Assembly: GCA_966112795.1 (NCBI GenBank)
Contig: CBHWED010000017.1
Span: forward strand, 1-27,454
Direction: 5' to 3'
Source of the DNA: Croceibacterium_A sp966112795
GTDB lineage: Bacteria > Pseudomonadota > Alphaproteobacteria > Sphingomonadales > Sphingomonadaceae
DNA length: 27,454 nucleotides
This document shows positions 1 through 7,485 of the stretch, one piece after another; positions within the stretch are counted from its first letter, which is position 1; the number at the start of each line of letters is the position of its first letter. Under the pieces are notes generated by a model. The model ran no database searches. It was not told the origin of the DNA and saw nothing but the letters and a program-made list of their open reading frames with translations. The position numbers were made by a program, and so were the translations under genes.

Positions 1-2
1 CA

Positions 3-110
3 TACGCCCACTGGAGCGACGTCCGCGGGCTCGCCGCCAGCTCCCCCGTCACCGATGCCTACACCCGGCCGGGCCGCAATTTCGCGGTCTCGGGCAGCGT
101 CCGCTTCTGA
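3..110 (+). CDS. TonB-dependent receptor, C-terminal fragment (gene enters from the left)
   Basis: Only the last 35 codons lie in the window, read in the frame starting at base 3 and ending with TGA at 108-110. The tail ends GRNFAVSGSVRF, the alternating aromatic/polar pattern with terminal Phe typical of the last outer-membrane beta-strand of TonB-dependent receptors. The preceding WSDVRGL...TDAYTRPGRNF resembles the end of hemoglobin/heme-type receptors. The DUF6607 gene begins 21 bases downstream on the same strand, so the two probably form one transcript. That the ligand is heme or an iron complex is inference from this short tail. Confidence 0.75.
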   Translation, partial: YAHWSDVRGLAASSPVTDAYTRPGRNFAVSGSVRF

Positions 111-131
111 TCTTTGAGAGGGATCACGACC

Positions 132-1127
132 ATGACCAGGATTGCCCACTTGCTGCCCGCCGGCGCGCTCGCGCTGGCGCTCGCCGCCTCACCCGCGCTT
201 GCCCACCCGCCGATTCCCCAACGGGCCGCGGCCGACGAGCAGGCGGCCTTCGATGCCGACCGCGCCGACATCCTGGCGATGGCCGGCGACTTCAAGGTGC
301 GTTTCGACATGCAGGAATCGACGCCGTGGCGCGAGGGCTACACCCCGATCGACGCCAAGGTTTCCGGCGGCCACGAGTCCGTCCGGGTGATCGAGGATGC
401 CGGCCGCAAGATCGTGCTGCAGCACATGCTCGTCGTCGAGCAGGACGGGCAGAGCTTCGTGATCAAGCACTGGCGGCAGGATTGGGAATACGAGCCGGCG
501 CGGATCCTCGCCTACTCGGACACCAACGAATGGTCGTGGCAGCCGCTCGACGAGCGCACGCGCCACGGCCGCTGGTCGCAGACCGTGTACCAGGTCGACG
601 ACAGCCCGCGCTATGCGAGCTACGGCGAGTTCGAGACCCAGGGCGGGATCCGCCGCTGGCGCTCGAACTGGACCTGGCGCCCGCTCGCCCGGCGCGACGC
701 GATCCGCCACCCGGTCTACGACCGCTACTACGGCATCAACCGCCACCAGCCGACGCCGAACGGCTGGATCCACTGGCAGGACAACATGAAGATGGGCGAG
801 GTCGACGGCACGTTGCAGCCTGTGGTGCAGGAATACGTGCTCAACACCTACACCCGCTTCAGCGACTACGACACCAAGGCGGCCGACGCCTACTGGGCGG
901 CGACCAGGGGCTACTGGACGGCGATCCGCGCCGAGTGGGACGCGGTCGCCGCGGCCAAGGGCGGCATCGCCATCCAGGAGGAAGCCGAGACCGGCACGGT
1001 GATCTCGGCGCGGCTGCTCGAGATCGCCGACGCGATCAAGGACGGTTCGATGCGCGAGGCCGACGGCGTCGCCGAGGCGCGCAAGCTGATCGACGACAAC
1101 ACGCAGACCGTCCTGGCGGGGGGCTAG
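132..1127 (+). CDS. DUF6607 family periplasmic protein
   Basis: A 331-residue protein with an N-terminal signal peptide (residues 1-24, ending ...SPALA before HPPIPQ). The body matches my memory of the DUF6607 family: a stretch on the VRVIEDAGRKIVLQH pattern, then VIKHWRQDWEYEP, VDDSPRYASYGEF and TWRPLARRDAIRHPVYDRY. The biochemical role of the family is unknown to me. It follows a TonB-receptor gene directly, which suggests a periplasmic role linked to metal or heme uptake; this is inference. An in-frame TTG at 114 is possible, but ATG at 132 is preferred because GAGAGGGA at 116-123 sits at ribosome-binding distance and the signal peptide then starts normally. A terminator follows at 1171-1202. 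Confidence 0.85.
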   Translation: MTRIAHLLPAGALALALAASPALAHPPIPQRAAADEQAAFDADRADILAMAGDFKVRFDMQESTPWREGYTPIDAKVSGGHESVRVIEDAGRKIVLQHMLVVEQDGQSFVIKHWRQDWEYEPARILAYSDTNEWSWQPLDERTRHGRWSQTVYQVDDSPRYASYGEFETQGGIRRWRSNWTWRPLARRDAIRHPVYDRYYGINRHQPTPNGWIHWQDNMKMGEVDGTLQPVVQEYVLNTYTRFSDYDTKAADAYWAATRGYWTAIRAEWDAVAAAKGGIAIQEEAETGTVISARLLEIADAIKDGSMREADGVAEARKLIDDNTQTVLAGG

Positions 1128-1170
1128 GACAACTCCCGGTCGGCGGACCTCTCACCCGCCGCCCAAACGG

Positions 1171-1207
1171 AAGGGGCGGCCACCTCGCGGTGACCGCCCC
1201 TTCTTTT
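1171..1207 (+). terminator. Intrinsic terminator after the DUF6607 gene
   Basis: A 13-bp stem (1171-1183 with 1190-1202, one C-A mismatch) encloses a 6-base loop and is followed by TTCTTTTG on the + strand. It lies between two convergent genes. The T-run favours + strand termination; on the - strand the run after the hairpin is weak, so it may serve the O-demethylase gene only partly. Confidence 0.8.
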
Positions 1208-1224
1208 GCGAACCCGAAGCGCTC

Positions 1225-2661
1225 TTAGGCGTCGACGAGCTTGTTCGCGCCGACACCGGTCTGGCGCCACGAGTCAGCATAGCTGTCGCGGGCGACCTTC
1301 GAGTACGGCACCGGCGAGACGATCGCCTTGATCTCGGTCTGCACGTGCGGCTCGACGGTCGGCTTGGTGGTGCCGCCGTTGGGCTCGCCCCACACCAGCG
1401 TCACTTCCTTGCCGAACTCGACGTAGGCCGGATCGATCATCGCGAGGCTCAGCATCTTGCCCTCGTTCGAGCTGTAGCCGATCCAGGTCGACACGCCGAT
1501 CACCTTGCCGTCGGCCTTGACCGCGTCGAACGGGTGCATCGCGTAGACCGCGCTCGGGAACTCGAAGTACTTGGCGCGGTCGCCCTCGGCGTAGAGCGAC
1601 GAGAGCACGCGGAGCATGTCCTCGTTGTCGATCGCCAGCGTGACCTTCTGCTTGTGGGTCTCGTTGGCCATGCGCTCGAGGGCCTCGCGGCCGACGAAGT
1701 CATGGTCGAACTTGACGATGTGGCCGTAGCCGATGTCCCACGGGGTCAGGTAGTAGCCCTCGATGCTGTCGGGGACGTACGAGCCGCCGATCGAGCACAT
1801 GCCGGCGTACGACTTGCCCGAGGCCCAGGCGCGGTAGTCCTTCATCATCTGGCTGTCGCCGGTGAAGAACGCCGGCAGCGGGCTCGGAAGCCAGCCCGAT
1901 TCCAGCGTGTTCGACGAGTAGGCACGGCCGCCGACGAGGGTCAGCCCGTCGTTCTTGCCGGCCTCGACCAGCGCGGCGTGGACCGCCTGGTAGTCTTCCC
2001 AGGGACCGAACAGCTCGTAGCCCGGCTGGCCGGCCATGCCGTGACGCAGCGCGATCACGTCCTTACCGCCGATGTCGATGTGCGCCATGTTGAAGAACTT
2101 GAGGTCCGGCGGGGTCTGGCCCATCGCCTGGCCGAGGATCTTCATCGCGTTCGGGCCCTGGAGCTGGAAGCGATAGTTCTTGCGCTTGCCGTCGGTGCGC
2201 AGCGCGGTGCGCTCGTCACGCTCGACGGTGACGTTCCACTTGCTGCCGTCCGGCTTCGGGTACTGCGCGTGGAACTCGACCCACTCGATCGCCGGGGCGC
2301 GGCCGACGAGGCTGAACTCGTTCTCGGCCAGGTAGAACAGGATCACGTCGCCGATCACGTAGCCTTCCGGAGTCACCGGAACGTACTGCTTGGCCTTGTT
2401 CACGGTGAAGTTCTTGAAGCTGTTGATCGCGGTGTACTGCAGGAGGTCGAACGCCTCCGGCCCGCGGACGTAGAGCTCGACCATGTGGTAGCTCTGGTTG
2501 AAGAGCACCGCGCTCTTCGCCCAGGCGCGCTGCTCGTTGCGCCAGTTCGAGTATTCAGCCGGCACGCCCGGATAGACGTTCGGGCCGACCTGCTGGTTGC
2601 GCAGGAATTCGACGACGTCGCCGGCCTGGTCCAGCTTCTGTTGCAGGGTCTGTTCAGTCAT
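1225..2661 (-). CDS. ligM: Tetrahydrofolate-dependent aryl-methoxy O-demethylase (LigM/DesA type)
   Basis: A 478-residue protein of the GcvT-like aminomethyltransferase fold that matches the sphingomonad enzymes LigM (vanillate/3-O-methylgallate) and DesA (syringate). These transfer the aryl-methoxy methyl group to tetrahydrofolate, giving 5-methyl-THF and a catechol-type product in the cytoplasm. Tyr30, His59, Arg121 and Tyr248 fall where I recall the LigM active-site residues (Tyr31, His60, Arg122, Tyr247); this numbering is from memory. The start is supported by AGGAGAGG about 12 bases upstream. The alpha/beta hydrolase gene lies 51 bases upstream on the same strand, and metF-folD are divergent from that. 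The folate genes as neighbours strongly support this reading over a glycine-cleavage T-protein. LigM and DesA cannot be told apart by eye, so the symbol is provisional. Confidence 0.85.
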   Translation of the reverse strand: MTEQTLQQKLDQAGDVVEFLRNQQVGPNVYPGVPAEYSNWRNEQRAWAKSAVLFNQSYHMVELYVRGPEAFDLLQYTAINSFKNFTVNKAKQYVPVTPEGYVIGDVILFYLAENEFSLVGRAPAIEWVEFHAQYPKPDGSKWNVTVERDERTALRTDGKRKNYRFQLQGPNAMKILGQAMGQTPPDLKFFNMAHIDIGGKDVIALRHGMAGQPGYELFGPWEDYQAVHAALVEAGKNDGLTLVGGRAYSSNTLESGWLPSPLPAFFTGDSQMMKDYRAWASGKSYAGMCSIGGSYVPDSIEGYYLTPWDIGYGHIVKFDHDFVGREALERMANETHKQKVTLAIDNEDMLRVLSSLYAEGDRAKYFEFPSAVYAMHPFDAVKADGKVIGVSTWIGYSSNEGKMLSLAMIDPAYVEFGKEVTLVWGEPNGGTTKPTVEPHVQTEIKAIVSPVPYSKVARDSYADSWRQTGVGANKLVDA

Positions 2662-2712
2662 TGGTCTGTGCCTCTCCTAAGGCGGGTTGACGGGTCTTGG
2701 GTGGTCGTTCGC

Positions 2713-3390
2713 CTAGCTTGCGAGCCAGGCGGCGATGGCTTGGTTGACCGCATCGGGCGCCTCGAGCGGCAGCATGTGCCCCGCGCCCTCCACGATTACC
2801 AGTGTCGAATCGGCGATCCGCGCGGCGATCGCCTCGTGCTGTGCCGGGCCGCTCCAGCTGTCGAGCTCGCCGGTCATGACCAGCGTCGGGCAGCCGATCT
2901 CGGCCAGCAGGCTCTCCTGCTCGGGCCGGGTGAGCTGGGCGTTGATCTGCGCGTCGAACGTGGCTTGCCCGCCGTCGAGGCACATTTGCCGCATCGCGCC
3001 GTAGATCGGCTTGGCGCGGTTGGCTTCCGCGACCATCGGCGGCAGCCAGGTATCGACCAGCGCTTCGAAGCCTCGTTCGTGACCGACGGCCTGCAAGGCG
3101 CGGCGCTTGGCCGGCTCGCCCTCGCCGATCCAGTGAACGCCGGTGCTCGCGAGCGCGATTCGGCGGACCCGATTCGGCGCCAGCCGGAACACCTCGAGCG
3201 CGACCCGGCCGCCCATCGAATGGCCGAACAGGTCGAACGATTCGGGGGCCTGCTCGAGCACCACGCGGGCCATGCCTTCGAGCGTATCAACCTGGCCGTA
3301 ACCATCGACAGCGCGCGATTCCGGGAAAGCCGCGAGCTGCGGCGCATAAATGCGCGCATCGCAAATCAATCCGGGCAGGAACAGCAGCAT
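2713..3390 (-). CDS. Alpha/beta-fold hydrolase
   Basis: A 225-residue single-domain alpha/beta hydrolase. It shows the nucleophile elbow GHSMGG (Ser58), an acid candidate in TGELDSWSG, and the catalytic His in GAGHMLPLEAP near the C-terminus, so the triad looks intact. There is no signal peptide, so it is probably cytoplasmic. It sits 51 bases upstream of the O-demethylase on the same strand, probably in one operon. Its substrate may therefore be an ester or lactone related to methoxy-aromatic catabolism; this is inference from position only. The family also includes esterases, haloperoxidase-like enzymes and MhpC/BioH-type hydrolases. Confidence 0.85.
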   Translation of the reverse strand: MLLFLPGLICDARIYAPQLAAFPESRAVDGYGQVDTLEGMARVVLEQAPESFDLFGHSMGGRVALEVFRLAPNRVRRIALASTGVHWIGEGEPAKRRALQAVGHERGFEALVDTWLPPMVAEANRAKPIYGAMRQMCLDGGQATFDAQINAQLTRPEQESLLAEIGCPTLVMTGELDSWSGPAQHEAIAARIADSTLVIVEGAGHMLPLEAPDAVNQAIAAWLAS

Positions 3391-3519
3391 CGCTCTCGAT
3401 CATATCGTTCGCAGGTGTGAAAATTTCATCTATCCGAAAACGCTCGCTGACGCTAGAGGCTTTGTCGACGCGCGCGAAACGCCTATGGCGCACCCGCGAA
3501 ACGAGAGGAGCCGACACCG
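3391..3519. promoter_or_regulatory. Divergent promoter region between the hydrolase/O-demethylase genes and metF-folD
   Basis: A 129-base gap between divergent starts must carry promoters for both sides. It is less GC-rich than its surroundings at 3415-3440 and holds a small dyad, TGAAAATTTCA, at 3418-3428, a possible operator. A purine-rich ribosome-binding site, GAGAGGAG at 3503-3510, precedes metF. No regulator gene is adjacent, so the controlling protein is unknown. Confidence 0.5.
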
Positions 3520-4395
3520 ATGTCTTACGCCGCCATCCACCCCGATTGGGAAAAGCCGCGCCGCAACATGGCCGACGGCTATTCGCTCGAGATGACGGCG
3601 AAGGAGACCGAGGGCCTGCGCGAGGCCGCGCCGCTGATCCGCCCGGGCACCCAGGTCGCGGTGACCTTCCTCCCCGGTGAGGACCTCGACCAGCGCGTCG
3701 CCGCCGCGGTGCTCGTGCGCGAGCTCGGCTTCGAGCCGATCGTCCACCTCTCGGCGCGCCGCATCGAGAGCGAGGAGCAGCTCGACTGGTACCTCGGCGA
3801 GATCACCAGCAAGGCGCAAGTGAAGCGCGTGTTCATCATCGCCGGCGATCCGCCGGAACCCGAAGGCCCGTACTCGACCTCGCTGCAGATCATCGAGAGC
3901 GGGTTGCTGCAGAAGCACGGCATCCAGATCGTCGGCATCGGCGGGCATCCGGAAGGCCACCCGAACAACACCCCGGCCGAGCTGTGGGACTGGATGGAGC
4001 GCAAGATCGCCGCGATCCGCGCCGGCGGGATGATCCCGCTGGTCGTCACCCAGTTCGCGTTCGACGACGACGCGATCGTCGCCTGGGTCAAGGAAATGCG
4101 CGCACGCGGGATCGACGTGCCGGTCCGCCTCGGCGTTCCCGGCCCGGCCGGCATCAAGCGCCTGCTCGGCTTCGCCAAGCGTTGCGGCGTCGGCGCCTCG
4201 GCCAGCGTGATGAAGAAGTACGGCATCTCGCTGACCAACCTGATCGGCAGCGCCGGACCCGACAAGCTGGTCGACTCGCTCGACAAGAAGCTCAGCGACG
4301 AGGAGCACGGCCGCGTCCGCCTGCACTTCTACCCGTTCGGCGCGCTGACCGCCTCGGCCGAGTGGATCAACCAGTACGACGCGAAGCACGCGTAA
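3520..4395 (+). CDS. metF: Methylenetetrahydrofolate reductase
   Basis: A 291-residue cytoplasmic flavoprotein of the MTHFR TIM-barrel family that interconverts 5,10-methylene-THF and 5-methyl-THF. Family features include VKRVFIIAGDPPEPEGPYS, GGHPEGHPN, a VVTQFAFDDD strand near the middle and VRLGVPGPAGIKRLLGFAKRCG. The length is normal for a bacterial MetF. The start follows GAGAGGAG. folD begins one base after the TAA stop, so the two are translationally coupled. Beside a LigM/DesA-type enzyme, it probably works in the oxidative direction, returning methyl-THF to the C1 pool, as in the ligM-metF cluster of Sphingobium SYK-6. It could also supply methyl-THF for methionine synthesis. Confidence 0.93.
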   Translation: MSYAAIHPDWEKPRRNMADGYSLEMTAKETEGLREAAPLIRPGTQVAVTFLPGEDLDQRVAAAVLVRELGFEPIVHLSARRIESEEQLDWYLGEITSKAQVKRVFIIAGDPPEPEGPYSTSLQIIESGLLQKHGIQIVGIGGHPEGHPNNTPAELWDWMERKIAAIRAGGMIPLVVTQFAFDDDAIVAWVKEMRARGIDVPVRLGVPGPAGIKRLLGFAKRCGVGASASVMKKYGISLTNLIGSAGPDKLVDSLDKKLSDEEHGRVRLHFYPFGALTASAEWINQYDAKHA

Positions 4396-4396
4396 G

Positions 4397-5344
4397 ATGG
4401 CCGAGATCATCGACGGCAAGGCGATCGCCCGCCAGCTCGACGAGAAGACCAAGGCCGAAGTCGACGCGCTCGTCGCGGCGGGCAAGCCGCAGCCGGGGCT
4501 GACCGTTATCCTCGTCGGGCACGACCCGGCGAGCGAGGTCTATGTCCGCCGCAAGATCAAGGGCTGCGAGAAGGTCGGCATCCGCTCGTCCGAGCACCGG
4601 CTGCCGGCCGAGACCACGCAGGACGCGCTGCTGACGCTGATCGCTCGGCTCAACGCCGATCCCGAGGTCCACGGCATCCTCTGCCAGGTGCCGCTGCCCG
4701 AGCACATCGACACGCGCACCGTGCTCGGCGCGATCGCGCCCGAGAAGGACGTCGACGGATTCCACCCGGTCAACGTCGGCCGCCTGTCGACCGGCACCGG
4801 CGGCATCGTGCCGTGCACTCCGCTCGGCGTGATGATGCTGCTCGACAGCGTGATCGACGACTTCGTCGGGCTCGACGCGGTGGTGATCGGCAAGTCGAAC
4901 ATCGTCGGCAAGCCGGTGGCGCTGATGCTGCTCGACCGCGAGTGCACGGTCACCGTGACCCACATCTACACCGAGAACCTGCCCGAGCTCGCCGCCAAGG
5001 CCGACATCATCGTCGCCGCCGCCGGCGCGCCCGAGCTGGTCAAGGGCTCGTGGGTCAAGCCCGGAGCGGTGGTGATCGACGTCGGCATCACTCGCCTGCA
5101 GGGTGAGAACGGCAAGGAGAAGCTCGTCGGCGACGTGGCGTTCGACGAGGTCCAGCACGCCAAGGCGGTCACCCCGGTGCCCGGCGGCGTCGGCCCGATG
5201 ACGATCGCCTGCCTGCTGCACAACACGGTCCAGGCGGCCAAGGCCAACGGCGGCGGCAACCACGCCGACCCTTACCACGACGCGCCCGACCGCTCGCTGA
5301 TCTACGGCGCCGGTGAAGGCGGTGGCGCGGAGCGCGAGGGCTGA
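4397..5344 (+). CDS. folD: Bifunctional methylene-THF dehydrogenase / methenyl-THF cyclohydrolase
   Basis: A 315-residue FolD that oxidises 5,10-methylene-THF to 5,10-methenyl-THF with NADP and hydrolyses it to 10-formyl-THF. Catalytic positions are visible: Tyr49 and Lys53 in the YVRRK motif, Gln97 in GILCQVPLP, Asp120 in KDVDGFHP, and the C-terminal signature PGGVGPMT. The dinucleotide-binding part carries VVIGKSNIVGKPVALMLL. The C-terminus extends about 25 residues past the usual end as a Gly/Ala-rich tail. The start is one base after the metF stop. Together with metF it completes oxidation of the methyl group released by the neighbouring O-demethylase to the formyl level. Confidence 0.95.
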   Translation: MAEIIDGKAIARQLDEKTKAEVDALVAAGKPQPGLTVILVGHDPASEVYVRRKIKGCEKVGIRSSEHRLPAETTQDALLTLIARLNADPEVHGILCQVPLPEHIDTRTVLGAIAPEKDVDGFHPVNVGRLSTGTGGIVPCTPLGVMMLLDSVIDDFVGLDAVVIGKSNIVGKPVALMLLDRECTVTVTHIYTENLPELAAKADIIVAAAGAPELVKGSWVKPGAVVIDVGITRLQGENGKEKLVGDVAFDEVQHAKAVTPVPGGVGPMTIACLLHNTVQAAKANGGGNHADPYHDAPDRSLIYGAGEGGGAEREG

Positions 5345-5351
5345 TGGTCTC

Positions 5352-5512
5352 CCCTTCCCTCTTGATGGGGGAAGGATACGGAGATTTAGCCACGCAGTGG
5401 CTTAGTCGGAGTTGGATGGGGGTGCGCTCGCGGCGTGATCACCCCATCCAAGCTTCGCTAACCGCCTGACGGCGGTAAGCTGCTCTATCCTTCCCCCATC
5501 GAGGGGGAAGGG
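5352..5512. repeat. Nested inverted-repeat element (small dispersed repeat or MITE-like)
   Basis: The outer arms 5352-5377 and 5487-5512 are 26 bases each and complementary at 24 positions. Inner arms at 5407-5424 and about 5440-5457 (TTGGATGGGG/CCCCATCCAA core) pair again, so the 161 bases can fold into a long double hairpin. It fills almost the whole gap between the convergent folD and corA genes and stops one base before the corA stop codon. It has no reading frame of its own. I take it for a dispersed non-coding repeat; only a genome search can show its copy number. In RNA form it would also end transcription from either side. Confidence 0.75.
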
Positions 5513-5513
5513 C

Positions 5514-6479
5514 CTAGAGCCAGCCGATGCGCCTGAACCGCGTGTAAAGCAGCCCGCAGAGCAGCACGATCGCGCCCAGCACCGCGAAATAGCCGTAGTG
5601 CCAGCGCAGCTCGGGCATGAAGTCGAAGTTCATCCCGTAGATCCCGGCGACCGCGGTCGGCACCGCGAGGATCGCCGCCCAGGCGGCGAGCTGGCGGGTG
5701 ATCGCGCCGGTGCGGCTCTGCTCGAGCAGGCCGGCGACGTCGAGGATATACCCGAGCGTCTCGTTGAGGCCGTGCGCGCGAGTCGAGGCGCGGTGGGCGT
5801 GATCGTAGACGTCGCGGAACCACGGGCGCGCACGCGGGTCGATCGCCGGCTGCTCGGTGTTGGCGAGCTTGGCGGCCATTTCCTCCATCTGCCCGGCGAT
5901 GATCTCGAACCGGCGCAGCTCGCGGCGCAGGCGGAAGATGCGGCGGATGCGCGCCTGGTCGGGGAACGCGCCGATCGCCCCTTCCTCCATCTCGCCGACG
6001 GTCTCCTCGATCGAATCGAGCAACGGGCCGTAACCGTCGACGATGAAGTCGAGCACCGCGTGAAGCACGAGGTCGGCGCCTTCGGCGAGCCGCTCGGCCC
6101 GCGCCTCGAGCTCGCGGCGCAAGTCGACGTGCGCGCGGGTGCTGCCCTGGCGCACGGTGACGATGAAGTCCTTGCCGAGGAAGATCGCGGTCTGGCCATA
6201 GGCGATCTTGTCGCCTTCGCCTTTGACCGCGGTGCGCGCGACGACGAACAGCTGCTGTCCGTAGGCCTCGGCCTTGGGCGTGTTGACCTTGGTCAGCGCA
6301 TCTTCGACCGCCAGCGGGTGCAAGCCGTACTTGGCCTGGAAATGGGCCATTTCCTCGTGGGTCGGCTCGACCAGGCCGATCCAGTCGAACTCGGAGTGCG
6401 CCGGCGGCTCGCAGTCGGGCGGCAGCGCCGGATCGACGAGCTTTCCGTCCCTGTAGCGGCGTGCGGCGACGAGCGTCAT
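5514..6479 (-). CDS. corA: CorA-family magnesium/cobalt transporter
   Basis: A 321-residue inner-membrane divalent cation channel. A long soluble N-terminal domain is followed by a helical stalk and two C-terminal membrane helices. The diagnostic YGMN motif (residues 281-284) closes the first helix, with NFDFMPEL as the periplasmic loop before the second helix (about 295-313) and a basic C-terminus. Length and layout are normal for the family, including the ZntB/CorA-like members, so cation preference is uncertain. No strong ribosome-binding site precedes the ATG. It lies 61 bases downstream of the pilus operon on the same strand and may receive read-through, but a functional link is unlikely. 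Confidence 0.9.
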   Translation of the reverse strand: MTLVAARRYRDGKLVDPALPPDCEPPAHSEFDWIGLVEPTHEEMAHFQAKYGLHPLAVEDALTKVNTPKAEAYGQQLFVVARTAVKGEGDKIAYGQTAIFLGKDFIVTVRQGSTRAHVDLRRELEARAERLAEGADLVLHAVLDFIVDGYGPLLDSIEETVGEMEEGAIGAFPDQARIRRIFRLRRELRRFEIIAGQMEEMAAKLANTEQPAIDPRARPWFRDVYDHAHRASTRAHGLNETLGYILDVAGLLEQSRTGAITRQLAAWAAILAVPTAVAGIYGMNFDFMPELRWHYGYFAVLGAIVLLCGLLYTRFRRIGWL

Positions 6480-6540
6480 GGCGCGGCTTGGTGGCAGAGG
6501 CCGCGGCGGGTGACAATCGGCAAACCGCGAGGGTGATCGG

Positions 6541-7485
6541 TCAGAAGCTCAGCGTGACGACGATGAAGTCCTGGTACGTCCCGACCGGCGGCGGCGTGGG
6601 CGGCTCGGTGCGGCCGTAGATCGTCGTGGTCTGCACCGTCCCGGTGCCGGTGCCGGTGATCGTCCCGTTGACGGCGATGGCGTTGGTCCGGGCCGCATCG
6701 CGATAGATCGCGTAGGGCACATAGTAGCCAGCCGCACTGCGCATTCGCCGTACGGTGCCGGACAGGTAGCGGCCGCCGTCGAAGCTCAGCGTCCAGGCGC
6801 GGTTGACCGGGCAGGTCAGGAGCACCGAGCCGGCCGCATCGGACCGCTTGAACAGGCCCGGCTGGGTGCCGAAGTTGATCGCGTTGCGCGCGCCGAGCGT
6901 GCAGGTCGCCGCGATGGTCGCCTGGATGTTGATCGTGACGTCCTGCCCCTGGAAGTTGGGAGCCACGTTGGCGACGCACGGCTGGCCTACCGCGGTCCGG
7001 AAGCCGAGCAGCGTGTTGAACAGCTGCCCGGTGTAGGTCCCGAGCGGTACCGTCTGGCCGGGAACGATCCTCGCGTAGTAGTTGAACGATCCGGTGATCG
7101 TCTGGCCGATCCCGGCCGGAATCGTGATCGCGCGGGTGATGAAGTTGGTCGCGGTCCAGACCTGCGTCAACGCGGCGTCGGTGTAGACCTGGTAATTGAG
7201 CGCGGTGCCCTGGTACTGCAGAGCGGGCTGCGTCGCCGTTCCCGGATAGCTCGACGTGCCGACGCGCAGACACAGCGTGAAGCTGGTCGCGGTCGGGTTC
7301 TGGTTGATGCAGCTATAATTGACCGTCCCGGTGGCGGTCTGCGCGGTGCCGAAGTTGAGCGTCACCGGTGTGGCGTTGCAATGAGCATTGGCCGAAGCCG
7401 GTTGCGGCGCAACCAGCAGCCACAACGCCAGCGCCGAGAACAGTGCCGCGAGCGCGGCGCGCAGGGAGGCGGGAGTCACTGGCAT
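6541..7485 (-). CDS. Two-domain spore coat U (SCPU) protein, probable pilus tip subunit
   Basis: A 314-residue exported protein with a signal peptide (about residues 1-33, ending PASANA) and two spore-coat-U domains. The first has paired Cys residues (HCNATP..., NYSCINQ). The second starts near IQATIAATCTLGARNAINFG and ends ...PVGTYQDFIVVTLSF, the typical donor-strand-accepting pilin end. A two-domain SCPU protein as the last gene of a Csu-type operon corresponds to the tip adhesin (CsuE in Acinetobacter). An upstream in-frame extension is open but rejected: ATG at 7485 gives a proper signal peptide and overlaps the usher stop by 10 bases, a translational-coupling arrangement. Confidence 0.85.
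   Translation of the reverse strand: MPVTPASLRAALAALFSALALWLLVAPQPASANAHCNATPVTLNFGTAQTATGTVNYSCINQNPTATSFTLCLRVGTSSYPGTATQPALQYQGTALNYQVYTDAALTQVWTATNFITRAITIPAGIGQTITGSFNYYARIVPGQTVPLGTYTGQLFNTLLGFRTAVGQPCVANVAPNFQGQDVTINIQATIAATCTLGARNAINFGTQPGLFKRSDAAGSVLLTCPVNRAWTLSFDGGRYLSGTVRRMRSAAGYYVPYAIYRDAARTNAIAVNGTITGTGTGTVQTTTIYGRTEPPTPPPVGTYQDFIVVTLSF

Noticed and set aside
1345..3420. Long open frame (691 codons) on the + strand opposite the O-demethylase and hydrolase genes
   Set aside because: It is the antisense shadow of well-supported genes in high-GC DNA; its translation is Arg/Val/Asp/His-rich and without recognisable domains.
3418..3428. TGAAAATTTCA as a specific regulator site before metF
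   Set aside because: Too short to assign to a named regulator; kept only as a note in the promoter region.
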